This document shows positions 45,316 through 52,607 of a stretch of DNA of 64,000 bases, piece by piece. Below the pieces are notes generated by a model. It was given only the letters and a program-made list of their open reading frames with translations. It did not search any database and was not told where the DNA came from. The stretch is from contig NZ_FNAE01000007.1 of assembly GCF_900101755.1 (NCBI RefSeq), positions 1 to 64,000 of the forward strand, written 5' to 3'. The translations under genes and the position numbers were made by a program. How positions within the stretch are numbered: the first letter of the stretch is position 1; the number at the start of each line of letters is the position of its first letter. The stretch comes from Ectopseudomonas alcaliphila (GTDB taxonomy: Bacteria > Pseudomonadota > Gammaproteobacteria > Pseudomonadales > Pseudomonadaceae).

Positions 45316-45369
45316 TGTACTTTACCTGTACGGGTTGTTATTTCTGTACAGATATTAGTTGTTTGTACA
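45316..45369. promoter_or_regulatory. Cluster of four TGTAC half-sites
   Basis: TGTACT (45316), TGTACG (45327), TGTACA (45345) and TGTACA (45364). The second and third are spaced by exactly 12 bases (11 of 12 match to the PplR consensus); the third and fourth by 13. The region 45101-45417 holds no gene, only these sites, the folM promoter and a terminator, so it is the control region of the leftward fol operon, or hides a short RNA. Confidence 0.6.
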
Positions 45370-45373
45370 ACGA

Positions 45374-45400
45374 AATCGGCCAGCACGAGGCTGGCCGATT
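45374..45400 (-). terminator. Terminator of the ABM-domain gene
   Basis: AATCGGCCAGC and GCTGGCCGATT form a perfect 11-bp stem with a 5-base loop, just after the gene ending at 45418. On the minus strand it is followed only by TTTCG, so the U-tract is short. Confidence 0.65.
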
Positions 45401-45417
45401 GGTAGAGAAGGATGCTT

Positions 45418-45984
45418 TCAGGACTTGCCGACGCTGGCGGTTCGCCTGTTCAGGCGCTGCGGGTAGTTGCCCTGTAGCCAAGGCTCCAGCAGGCGGGTGG
45501 AAAGTGGGATGAACCAGTACGTCATCAGTGGCGTCAGGGCCAGCGTCGACAGCAGCACACGGGTGACCAGCGACAGGTCGGCAAGCCACGGGCCGAACAG
45601 CAGGTTGAAGGCCAGGGAGACCGGAAAGAACGCCAGCCAGATCGCCACGCTCTGCTTCCAGCGCGGAGGCTGTCGATGGACACTGCCGAACCAGGCATCG
45701 AGGCCGATCGCGCGCTTTTCCTGTGGTTGGGCAAAAAGACCCGCACCACGCTGCAGCCAGGCCTGGCGTGAGGCCGAGTGCTCCCAGGAGGCCATGGTCT
45801 GTTCGTCGCTGAAACGGAAAACGATCTGGAATTCATCGTCACCGGCAGGCGGTGCCAGTACGCCGGAGCCGAGATAGCCAGGGAAGTCGGTGGCCAGGTG
45901 CTCACCTTCACGCAGCCAGGCGATGAAGTCGTGATAGCGGCCAGTGGCAACGCGGCGCGCCACCATCAGGGTAACGGGGGACAT
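45418..45984 (-). CDS. ABM-domain protein with two C-terminal membrane helices
   Basis: A 188-residue protein: residues 1-95 form an antibiotic-biosynthesis-monooxygenase (ABM) ferredoxin-like domain (YHDFIAWLREGEHLATDFPG; FRFSDEQTMASWEHSASRQ), and residues about 110-170 hold two membrane helices. This ABM-plus-membrane architecture is found in several bacteria with no defined substrate. AGGAG precedes the ATG. It lies between the DCC gene and the fol operon in a cluster with light-type regulation. Confidence 0.82.
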   Translation of the reverse strand: MSPVTLMVARRVATGRYHDFIAWLREGEHLATDFPGYLGSGVLAPPAGDDEFQIVFRFSDEQTMASWEHSASRQAWLQRGAGLFAQPQEKRAIGLDAWFGSVHRQPPRWKQSVAIWLAFFPVSLAFNLLFGPWLADLSLVTRVLLSTLALTPLMTYWFIPLSTRLLEPWLQGNYPQRLNRRTASVGKS

Positions 45985-46034
45985 TGTGTATCTCCTCGAG
46001 TGTTGCCGTCAGCCGGGGTATGGCGTTTGGCGCG

Positions 46035-46060
46035 GTCGAGCACGGGGTGATGTGCTCGAC
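46035..46060. other. Hairpin between the DCC and ABM genes
   Basis: GTCGAGCAC and GTGCTCGAC (9-bp stem, 8-base loop). There is no T-run on the minus strand, so it is a weak terminator or attenuator candidate between two leftward genes. Confidence 0.35.
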
Positions 46061-46097
46061 GAAAAATACAGCAAGGATTATTCCCGTTTTGTGGAAA

Positions 46098-46535
46098 TTA
46101 GCCAGCCCCGCCTGATGGCGGGCGCTGGATGGAGCAGGCGTTGTCCTTATGGCAGCGTGCTGCACCGTCAGGGTGCGGAAGACGTGCCAAATGGGGGCGT
46201 AGCCGGCAGAACAGCCGATAGCCCCATTCCAGCACGGGGCGCAGTGGTCGCCAGCGTAGCGGCGCCACCCAGCGTCCAAGGCCGGCGGCCTCCCAGCTCC
46301 AGAGGCTGGCATCAAGCCCCAGCAGCCACTGGTCATCGGCCCAGCGCGCGTGCAAGCGCTCCTGCATCGCCGTCAGGGACACGCCCAGTGGCGTTGGGTC
46401 GAAGTCCTTGGCAGAAATGTCCACCAGCAGCAGTCGCTGCGGCGAGGCATGCCGGCTGAGCATGCGAATCTCGCGCGCGCAGAGTGGGCAGTCGCCGTCG
46501 AAATAAAGGGTCAGTGGCCAAGCAGGGTTGTGCAT
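46098..46535 (-). CDS. DCC-family thiol-disulfide oxidoreductase-like protein
   Basis: A 145-residue DCC (DUF393) protein: YFDGDCPLCAREI at residues 11-23 carries the CxxC (Cys16, Cys19) after the DGxC motif. The family is thioredoxin-like with unknown substrate. It is divergent from the MerR/LitR-type regulator; DCC genes recur next to LitR-type regulators and photolyases. A PplR-like box lies between the two starts. The C-terminal 20 residues are less conserved-looking. Confidence 0.87.
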   Translation of the reverse strand: MHNPAWPLTLYFDGDCPLCAREIRMLSRHASPQRLLLVDISAKDFDPTPLGVSLTAMQERLHARWADDQWLLGLDASLWSWEAAGLGRWVAPLRWRPLRPVLEWGYRLFCRLRPHLARLPHPDGAARCHKDNACSIQRPPSGGAG

Positions 46536-46545
46536 GAGGTTGCCT

Positions 46546-46569
46546 TGTATAATCCTTGCACAATGTAAG
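46546..46569. promoter_or_regulatory. LitR/PplR-like box between DCC and merR genes
   Basis: TGTATA, 12 bases, TGTAAG: 9 of 12 positions fit T(G/A)TACA-N12-TGTA(C/T)A. The left half overlaps a perfect rightward -10, TATAAT (46548-46553), suitable for the merR gene, so autoregulation is plausible. Confidence 0.5.
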
Positions 46570-46612
46570 CCTGCCTTAGCTGGGTTACAATGCCCCTACA
46601 TTCGTTGCCGTG

Positions 46613-47578
46613 ATGCCCGAAGCCATGCCCGAACTTGCCTCCGTCACATCGCTCGCGTCCAGCGCTTTGAAACAGGAAGAGCTGTTCCCCATCCGCGAGG
46701 TTTCTCGTCTTACCGGCGTCAATCCGGTCACCCTGCGTGCCTGGGAGCGGCGTTACGGCCTGATTCAGCCAACGCGGACCGACAGCGGTCATCGTCTTTA
46801 TTCGCAGGCCGATATCGATGCGGTACGTAGCATCCTGGCCTGGATCGAGCGCGGTGTAGCGGTCAGCAAGGTCGGCTCGATCCTGGCCAAGAGCGCCAGC
46901 AGTCGCAGCGTCGCCACGCCGGCCTACAACGACGTCAGCAGTGACGACTGGAATCAGTGGCAGGGCCAGGTACGCAGCGCGCTGCAGGACTTCGATGAGT
47001 CCCGCCTCGAGCGTCTGTACGGGCAGATTTTCTCCTGCTATCCGCTGCCGGTGGTTTTTCAGGACATCTTCATGCCCGTCTGGCAGGAGCTGCTGCTGCG
47101 CCAGGACGAAGTCGGACAGCGTGGCGAGTGGCTGATGCTCGACGGCTTCCTGCGTGGGCGCTGCTGGCAGCGTCTGCAGTTAGGGCGCGATGACTCGCGT
47201 GATCGTGTGCTGCTGGTGGCACTACCCAGCCACTGCCGGGAGCTGGAGTTGCTGGTTGCCGCTTTGCTGCTGGGCAATCAGGACATCGAAGTCACGGTGA
47301 TGGGCCCTGGTGTACCAATGACCGATCTGGCCCTGGTCTGTGAGCGTATGCAGCCGCAGGCACTGGTGGTCTTCAGCAACCAGCCGCCAGGCGAGGAGTT
47401 CCCGAAGCAGCTGGCGCGCCTGGCACTTGGCCTGGAATGTCCGATGCTGCTGGCGGGTGACAGTGCCGATCTGGCGGAGGAGAGTCTGGCTGGCTCGCCC
47501 ATCGCCTGTCTGGGTAACGAGGGGCGCCTGATGCAGCGTCGTCTGCAACAGTTCCTGGCTGGCCATCTCGACACCTGA
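46613..47578 (+). CDS. MerR-family regulator, class II LitR/PplR-like
   Basis: A 321-residue regulator: MerR winged helix-turn-helix at about 25-95 (FPIREVSRLTGVNPVTLRAW) followed by a helical bundle and a Rossmann-like domain equivalent to the B12-binding region of LitR/CarH. The B12 motif (E/D)xHxxG is degenerate: the site reads LPSHCRELELL, keeping His but not the acidic residue or the Gly. This is what class II LitR proteins of pseudomonads show; they act with separate LOV photoreceptors instead of cobalamin. A LOV gene lies 0.7 kb away. ATG 46613 is used although no ribosome-binding site is visible; GTG 46610 and ATG 46625 are alternatives. Confidence 0.87.
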   Translation: MPEAMPELASVTSLASSALKQEELFPIREVSRLTGVNPVTLRAWERRYGLIQPTRTDSGHRLYSQADIDAVRSILAWIERGVAVSKVGSILAKSASSRSVATPAYNDVSSDDWNQWQGQVRSALQDFDESRLERLYGQIFSCYPLPVVFQDIFMPVWQELLLRQDEVGQRGEWLMLDGFLRGRCWQRLQLGRDDSRDRVLLVALPSHCRELELLVAALLLGNQDIEVTVMGPGVPMTDLALVCERMQPQALVVFSNQPPGEEFPKQLARLALGLECPMLLAGDSADLAEESLAGSPIACLGNEGRLMQRRLQQFLAGHLDT

Positions 47579-47600
47579 GGCGGCCCGGACTATCGAGGTC

Positions 47601-48209
47601 TCAGCTGACTGCTGCAGTCTGCGACTGTTGTTCGCTGTGCTGGTCGAACAGGTACTGACGCAGGGTCTGTTCATCTTCCGCATGTAGCGTTTGCAGGCTG
47701 TAGGCATAGCGCCTCTGGCTGACGCGTCTCGCCAGCCGCGCGCGCAGTTGAACACGGCGCTCCTGGGGCAAAATCAGCTGCAGCAACTGATCCTTGGCCG
47801 GCATGCCTGGCTTGCTGTACTCCACCAGGATGCCATTGTTCGATAGCTCCAGTGCCTTCAGGCCACTGGGGCGGTCGCTGCCGTCCAGCAGTACCAACGC
47901 CTCGGGCAGAACAAGACGCCATGGGCGTTCGCTTACCCCTTGTTCGAAGATCAGCGGTGCGCCCAGCTCCAGGCGCGACTGGCTGTGGTCATCCTGAATA
48001 AGGCGCAGGGGGAAGCTCAGGTGTTGATTGTCGCTATGGGTGTCCAGGCTCAGCTGTTTTTCATCGCCCAACTGCTTCAACAGCTCACGAAGTTGTTCGC
48101 CCAACGCCAATTGTGGCGCAGCACTGTGCTGCCGCGTTTGCGGAGGTTTGAAGAGGATCTTCTGGAGGAAATCCAGCTCGTCCTGAGTCAGCAGCGGGTC
48201 GCTTTGCAT
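47601..48209 (-). CDS. PilZ-like domain protein
   Basis: A 202-residue soluble protein. The C-terminal half looks like a PilZ domain (ALELSNNGILVEY, similar to the D/NxSxxG motif but with Glu at the first position), preceded by a YcgR-N-like segment. The RxxxR c-di-GMP motif is not clear. The gene lies between the MerR regulator and the LOV gene, so it may link the light module to surface behaviour; that is inference only. Confidence 0.65.
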   Translation of the reverse strand: MQSDPLLTQDELDFLQKILFKPPQTRQHSAAPQLALGEQLRELLKQLGDEKQLSLDTHSDNQHLSFPLRLIQDDHSQSRLELGAPLIFEQGVSERPWRLVLPEALVLLDGSDRPSGLKALELSNNGILVEYSKPGMPAKDQLLQLILPQERRVQLRARLARRVSQRRYAYSLQTLHAEDEQTLRQYLFDQHSEQQSQTAAVS

Positions 48210-48274
48210 GGGATGAGACTGCCTGGGGTCAAGCTCATGTGACTGCGCTTGTGAACGATAGTTTTATCCGTTCG

Positions 48275-48721
48275 TCAGCTTTTCAAGCGCGCCAGCTCGG
48301 CCTTCAGTCCGGCTACCTCAGCCTCCAGCTCACGTACCCGCTGTTTGGCTTCGACCTGTTCGGTGACATCCTTCTGGATACCGATGTAGTAGGTCAACTG
48401 ATCGCTTTCGTTGAGCACCGGGGTGATCGATAGCTCGTTCCAGAACGCGCTGCCATCTTTGCGGTAGTTACGAATGATCTGCCGGCAGGGCTTGTTCGCC
48501 TTGACCGCCTCGCGAATGGCCTGCAGGCCGAGCTGTGCTCGGTCACTGCCCTGCAGGAAACGGCAGTCCTGGTAGAGGATGTCATCGCAGGGGTAGCCGG
48601 TCAGGCGCTCGAATGCCGCGTTGGCGTAGATCAGAATGTTGTCTTCGCCCTCCTGCTCGGCCACCACGATGCCATCGTTGGAGGCGTCGACTACCAGTTG
48701 CAGCAGTTTGGCATTGATCAT
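48275..48721 (-). CDS. Short LOV blue-light receptor, PpSB-LOV-like
   Basis: A 148-residue protein consisting of one LOV/PAS domain and a C-terminal coiled-coil helix (about 122-148, ending LKAELARLKS). The flavin-adduct cysteine is Cys53 in YQDCRFLQG; the usual NCRFLQ has Asp instead of Asn, as in the P. putida short LOV proteins as I recall them. NYRKDGSAFWNEL and GIQKDVT are further LOV landmarks. In P. putida such proteins are needed for light induction through PplR regulators, so this is the likely photosensor of the cluster. Confidence 0.9.
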   Translation of the reverse strand: MINAKLLQLVVDASNDGIVVAEQEGEDNILIYANAAFERLTGYPCDDILYQDCRFLQGSDRAQLGLQAIREAVKANKPCRQIIRNYRKDGSAFWNELSITPVLNESDQLTYYIGIQKDVTEQVEAKQRVRELEAEVAGLKAELARLKS

Positions 48722-48823
48722 GGGTCCGGTTCCGCGATGGGTATGCGCTGCATTCTAAAACATCGGGTCGGGCTGTCCACTTGCGGCATAATGCGCGGCG
48801 TTTTTCCTGTTTCTGGAGTTGTC

Positions 48824-49273
48824 ATGAAAATCGCCATTCTCTCGGGCTCGGTCTACGGTACGGCCGAGGAAGTCGCTCGCCACGCCGAGCGCCAGCTCAA
48901 GGCCGCAGGGTTGGATGCCTGGCACAAAGCGAACATGAGCCTTGAGGAATTGCTGGCCTTCGCGCCGGACGCGTTCCTCACCGTGACGTCCACCACCGGC
49001 ATGGGTGAGCTGCCGGATAACCTGCTGCCGCTGTATAGCGAAATCCGCGACCGTTTGCCGGCGTGGAGTGGCCGCCCGGCCGCAGTGCTGGCGCTGGGTG
49101 ACTCCAGCTATGACACCTTCTGTGGCGGCGGTGAGCTGATGCGCGAGCTGTATGCCGAGCTGGGCCTGCGCGAGGTGGTCGAGATGTTGCGTCTGGACTC
49201 CAGCGAAACCGTCACTCCGGAAACCGATGCCGAGCCCTGGCTGCAGGCTTTCGCGGCGGCGCTGAAGGCCTGA
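48824..49273 (+). CDS. Flavodoxin-like protein (MioC type)
   Basis: A 149-residue flavodoxin-fold protein: FMN phosphate loop SGSVYGTAEE at residues 6-15, TTGMGELPDN near 56, and ALGDSSYDTFCGGG near 87. ATG 48824 is taken since it follows TTCTGGAGTTGTC and the fold starts at once. P. aeruginosa PA3435 has the same neighbourhood (fol genes nearby). It could serve as an electron carrier. Confidence 0.9.
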   Translation: MKIAILSGSVYGTAEEVARHAERQLKAAGLDAWHKANMSLEELLAFAPDAFLTVTSTTGMGELPDNLLPLYSEIRDRLPAWSGRPAAVLALGDSSYDTFCGGGELMRELYAELGLREVVEMLRLDSSETVTPETDAEPWLQAFAAALKA

Positions 49274-49274
49274 C

Positions 49275-49742
49275 ATGCACCCTCGCGCTCGCCAGTTGAT
49301 CGACAGTCTCGGGCTTGTCGCGCATCCCGAGGGTGGCTACTACCGTCGTCTGTTCGTTTCGGCGCGGCGCGATACCGAGGGGCGAGCGTCCTCCAGCGCC
49401 ATTCTGTTCCTTTTGCCAGGTGCTGCGGTCAGCCGCTGGCATCGGGTCGATGCCGACGAGCTGTGGCACTTTCACGAAGGCGACCCTTTGCAGTTGTTGG
49501 TCGCCGAAACGCCCGACGCGGTGCGTTGCGAGCTGCTCGGGCCAGTGGGCGAGGGGCAGATGCCGCAGTGTGCGGTAGCGGCCCATGCCTGGCAGGCGGC
49601 GCGCTCGACGGGCGCCTACACGCTGGTCGGCTGCACCGTGGCACCGGAGTTTCAGTTCGAGGGCTTTCGCCTGCTGGCCGATGACGCCGAGGCTCAGGCG
49701 CACTGGCCGCTTCTTCTGCGCGATTACCCCGAGCTGGTTTGA
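49275..49742 (+). CDS. Cupin-fold DUF985 protein
   Basis: A 155-residue DUF985 cupin, one base after the flavodoxin stop. Family landmarks are LVAHPEGGYYRR, SRWHRVDADELWHFHEGD with the metal-type histidines, and EFQFEGFRLL. Function unknown. Confidence 0.88.
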   Translation: MHPRARQLIDSLGLVAHPEGGYYRRLFVSARRDTEGRASSSAILFLLPGAAVSRWHRVDADELWHFHEGDPLQLLVAETPDAVRCELLGPVGEGQMPQCAVAAHAWQAARSTGAYTLVGCTVAPEFQFEGFRLLADDAEAQAHWPLLLRDYPELV

Positions 49743-49901
49743 CCGGCGATAAGGGCGGCGAATATGCCCTTATCGCACTGCGCTACCCCGGCATTGTGAC
49801 CCGCAAAGCCATCAAGATGGCTGCCAGGGCGACTACCGCCAGGCAAGCGTATGGCTAGACTGCGGACACCACCGACCAACAAGAATATCGAGGTGACCGC
49901 C

Positions 49902-50678
49902 GTGAACGCTCCGCTGAAACTCCCTGCCGTGAAGAATCTGGTGTCCGAGGCCGAATGGCGCGCACGCGTCGACCTCGCCGCCTGCTACCGGCTGATCGCC
50001 CTCTATGGTTGGGATGACCTGATCTTCACCCATATCTCTGCCAAGGTGCCGGGCACCGAGGATTTCCTCATCAACCCCTATGGCCTGATGTTCCACGAAA
50101 TCACGGCATCGAGCCTGGTCAAGGTCGATCTGGCGGGCACCAAGCTGATGGACAGCCCCTTCGACATCAACCCGGCCGGCTACACCATCCACAGCGCGGT
50201 GCACGAGGTGCGCCACGATGTGGGTTGCGTGCTGCATATCCACACGCCTGCCGGTATCGCCGTGTCGGCGCAGAAGCAGGGCTTGCTGCCACTGTCGCAG
50301 CAGTCGCTGTTCGTCCTCGCCAGCCTGGCCTACCACGGTTATGAAGGCGTGGCGCTGAATCATGACGAGAAAGCGCGGCTGCAGGCGGATCTGGGCGACA
50401 AGAACTTCATGATCCTGCCCAACCACGGGTTGCTCACCGCTTTCGGCAGCATTGCCGACGCCTTCCTCGGCATGTTCACCCTGCAGCGTGCCTGCGAGAT
50501 CCAGGTCATGGCGCAGAGCGGCGGCGCCGAGCTGATCCACATCCCGCAGCAGATTCTCGACGGCGCTCGGGCGATGATCGCCGGGGTGATGAAGACGCAG
50601 CAGGGCATGGGCGGCGCGCTGCCGTGGCCGGCGCTGCTGCGCAAGCTGGATCAGCAGATGCCGGGTTACGACCAGTGA
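49902..50678 (+). CDS. Class II aldolase/adducin family protein
   Basis: A 258-residue protein with the class II aldolase fold. The zinc site is visible: THISAK, HIHTPAG (two His) and LPNHGLL. It aldol-cleaves or decarboxylates an unknown substrate; the family includes fuculose-phosphate aldolase and non-catalytic adducins. GTG 49902 is favoured by GAGGTGACC just upstream. An ATG at 49851 would add 17 less typical residues. Its stop overlaps the next gene's GTG by 4 bases. Confidence 0.85.
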   Translation: MNAPLKLPAVKNLVSEAEWRARVDLAACYRLIALYGWDDLIFTHISAKVPGTEDFLINPYGLMFHEITASSLVKVDLAGTKLMDSPFDINPAGYTIHSAVHEVRHDVGCVLHIHTPAGIAVSAQKQGLLPLSQQSLFVLASLAYHGYEGVALNHDEKARLQADLGDKNFMILPNHGLLTAFGSIADAFLGMFTLQRACEIQVMAQSGGAELIHIPQQILDGARAMIAGVMKTQQGMGGALPWPALLRKLDQQMPGYDQ

Positions 50679-51568
50679 CTGACCTGCCAGGGATCGCGCT
50701 GGATGACTGGCGGGCGAGGGCGCTGACGCTGGACTTCGCTGGCCAGCAGATTCGTTACTGGCTGGCCGGTGATGCTCAGGCCGAGCCGCTGCTGCTGATT
50801 CACGGCTTTCCCAGCGCCAGTTGGGACTGGCATCGCCTGTGGGGGCCGCTGGCCGAACGTTACCGGGTGATCGCCTGTGACATGCTCGGCTTCGGCTATT
50901 CGGCCAAACCGCGCGGACATGCCTACAGCCTGCTGGAACAGGCTGATCTGCAGCAGGCACTGCTGGCCCATATCGGCGAACAGCGCCCTTTGCACGTGCT
51001 GGCCCACGATTACGGCGACAGCGTTGCCCAGGAACTGATTGCGCGGCATCAGGAAGGGCAGCTGCAGCTGGCCAGTTGCGTGTTCCTCAATGGTGGGCTG
51101 TTCCCCGAAACGCATCATCCGGTGCGGGTGCAAAAACTCTTGCTCGGGCCACTCGGGCCGCTGATCGGGCGCCTGTTCTCACGGCGCAAACTGGCGCAGA
51201 GTTTTGCCCGCATATTCGGCCCGCACACCCAGGCGAGCGAGGCCGAGCTGGATGCCCTGTGGCAACTGGTGGCGCACAACAACGGCCCGACAGTGATGCA
51301 TCGCCTGATTCGCTACATGCCCGAGCGCCGCCAGCAACGGCAGCGCTGGGTGACGGCGATGCAGGCCACGACACTGCCGATGCGGGTGATCGATGGCGCC
51401 TTCGACCCGATTTCCGGCGCACATATGGTGGCGCGCTACCGTGAGCTGATCGCTGACGCCGACACGGTTCTGCTCGAAGGCATCGGTCACTATCCGCAAC
51501 TGGAAGCCCCGGCTGCGGTGCTCGATCATTACCTGCAGTTTCGCGATGCGAAGGACTCACATGCGTAG
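50675..51568 (+). CDS. Alpha/beta hydrolase, haloalkane-dehalogenase/MEST-like
   Basis: A 297-residue alpha/beta hydrolase: oxyanion motif LLIHGFPSASWDW, nucleophile elbow AHDYGDSVAQE where the nucleophile is Asp, acid DGAFDP and general base EGIGHYPQLE. Asp nucleophiles occur in dehalogenases, epoxide hydrolases and the MEST group; this one looks closest to MEST (HDYGD). GTG 50675 overlaps the upstream stop. Substrate unknown. Confidence 0.85.
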   Translation: MTDLPGIALDDWRARALTLDFAGQQIRYWLAGDAQAEPLLLIHGFPSASWDWHRLWGPLAERYRVIACDMLGFGYSAKPRGHAYSLLEQADLQQALLAHIGEQRPLHVLAHDYGDSVAQELIARHQEGQLQLASCVFLNGGLFPETHHPVRVQKLLLGPLGPLIGRLFSRRKLAQSFARIFGPHTQASEAELDALWQLVAHNNGPTVMHRLIRYMPERRQQRQRWVTAMQATTLPMRVIDGAFDPISGAHMVARYRELIADADTVLLEGIGHYPQLEAPAAVLDHYLQFRDAKDSHA

Positions 51569-52091
51569 ACGTACCCTGTTGAAAGGCGCAGTGCTGACTG
51601 GAGGCGCCGCACTCGGCGCCGGCTACTGGGCCTTGCCTGCTGGTCCGCGGCCGGCGGCTGTCAGCCTGGAGGGCGCACGCCAGGTGCTGGCGGACCTACA
51701 GGGCAAGACGCTGCAGAGCATTCGTGGCTGGAGCCCGAGTGAAGTGTTCAACCACTGCGCGCAGAGCATCGACTATTCCATCGACGGTTATCCCGAGCTG
51801 AAAGCCGCCTGGTTTCGCCATAGCCTCGGGCCCGCAGCGTTCGCCGTGTTCAGCGCGCGCGGTGCCATGCGTCACCCGCTGGATGAGGCGATTCCCGGTG
51901 CCGCTGCGCTGACCGAACCAGCCGATCAGGCCTCGGCCTTGCAGCGACTGCAGATGGCGTTCCAGCGCTTCGCCGAGTACCGGGGCAGGTTACAGCCGCA
52001 CTTCGCCTATGGTGCGCTGGAGCACGGCGAATACGCCGAGGCGCACGTGTTGCACCTGTACAACCACCTCAGCCTGATCCGCATCGCCTGA
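51561..52091 (+). CDS. DUF1569 protein with twin-arginine-type signal
   Basis: A 176-residue protein beginning MRRRTLLKGAVLTGGAALG, a probable Tat signal, followed by a DUF1569 domain (DinB-like helical bundle; FNHCAQSIDYSIDGYPEL, with HLYNHLSLIRIA at the C-terminus). The His residues could bind a metal. AAGGA sits before ATG 51561, which overlaps the hydrolase gene by 8 bases. Function unknown. Confidence 0.83.
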   Translation: MRRRTLLKGAVLTGGAALGAGYWALPAGPRPAAVSLEGARQVLADLQGKTLQSIRGWSPSEVFNHCAQSIDYSIDGYPELKAAWFRHSLGPAAFAVFSARGAMRHPLDEAIPGAAALTEPADQASALQRLQMAFQRFAEYRGRLQPHFAYGALEHGEYAEAHVLHLYNHLSLIRIA

Positions 52092-52198
52092 TGCACAGGT
52101 GAATCTGAACGAGTTGGGGTTGAAATAATTTTTGTCGAACCTCCGGCGCCGTGAGCGACTCAGTAACTGTGTCACTCACAGGAAAGCCGAGGTTACTC

Positions 52199-52495
52199 AT
52201 GAACAACATGAACAAGAAATTATCTGCACTGCTGCTGAGCGGGATTCTGGGCGCGATGGCGCTGCCTGCCTTTGCCGAAACCGAGTCTGATGGCACCAGT
52301 TCCCCGGGCCCTACCATGCCCTCTGCTCCAGGGGATGCGCCCATGAATCCGGCTGATGACGGCGACGGCATCCCGCCCGTACAGGGGCCGAACACCGATG
52401 GCAATCCCGGTGGTGACGGTGCAGGCTCGGATGGCACCGGCACCGGCACCGGCGGTAGCGGCACTGGTGGCAGTGGTTCCGGCGCCAGCAACTGA
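52199..52495 (+). CDS. Small secreted Gly/Ser/Asp-rich protein
   Basis: A 98-residue protein with a clear Sec signal (KKLSALLLSGILGAMALPAFA, cleaved after AFA) and a mature part rich in Gly, Asp, Ser, Thr and Pro, ending in GTGTGTGGSGTGGSGSG. The mature part looks intrinsically disordered. GAGG precedes ATG 52199. An imperfect inverted repeat GTGAG...CTCAC (52151-52179) lies upstream and could be a leader hairpin. No family recognised. Confidence 0.75.
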   Translation: MNNMNKKLSALLLSGILGAMALPAFAETESDGTSSPGPTMPSAPGDAPMNPADDGDGIPPVQGPNTDGNPGGDGAGSDGTGTGTGGSGTGGSGSGASN

Positions 52496-52530
52496 GTCAC
52501 ATAAGGTCGTATTATCGGCCGTCATTCAGG

Positions 52531-52562
52531 GGCCCCGCGCGCCTTGTGAAGCACGCGGGGCT
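52531..52562 (+). terminator. GC hairpin after the small secreted-protein gene
   Basis: GCCCCGCG and CGCGGGGC form an 8-bp stem about 35 bases after the stop. There is no T-run, so termination is uncertain. Confidence 0.4.
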
Positions 52563-52607
52563 GCCTGACACTCGGGGCCATTCACAATCTGCCCGAGGAA
52601 GCTGTCG

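Noticed and set aside
46613..47578. Canonical CarH-type cobalamin photoreceptor
   Set aside because: The E/D-x-H-x-x-G motif is not conserved (P-S-H-C-R-E).
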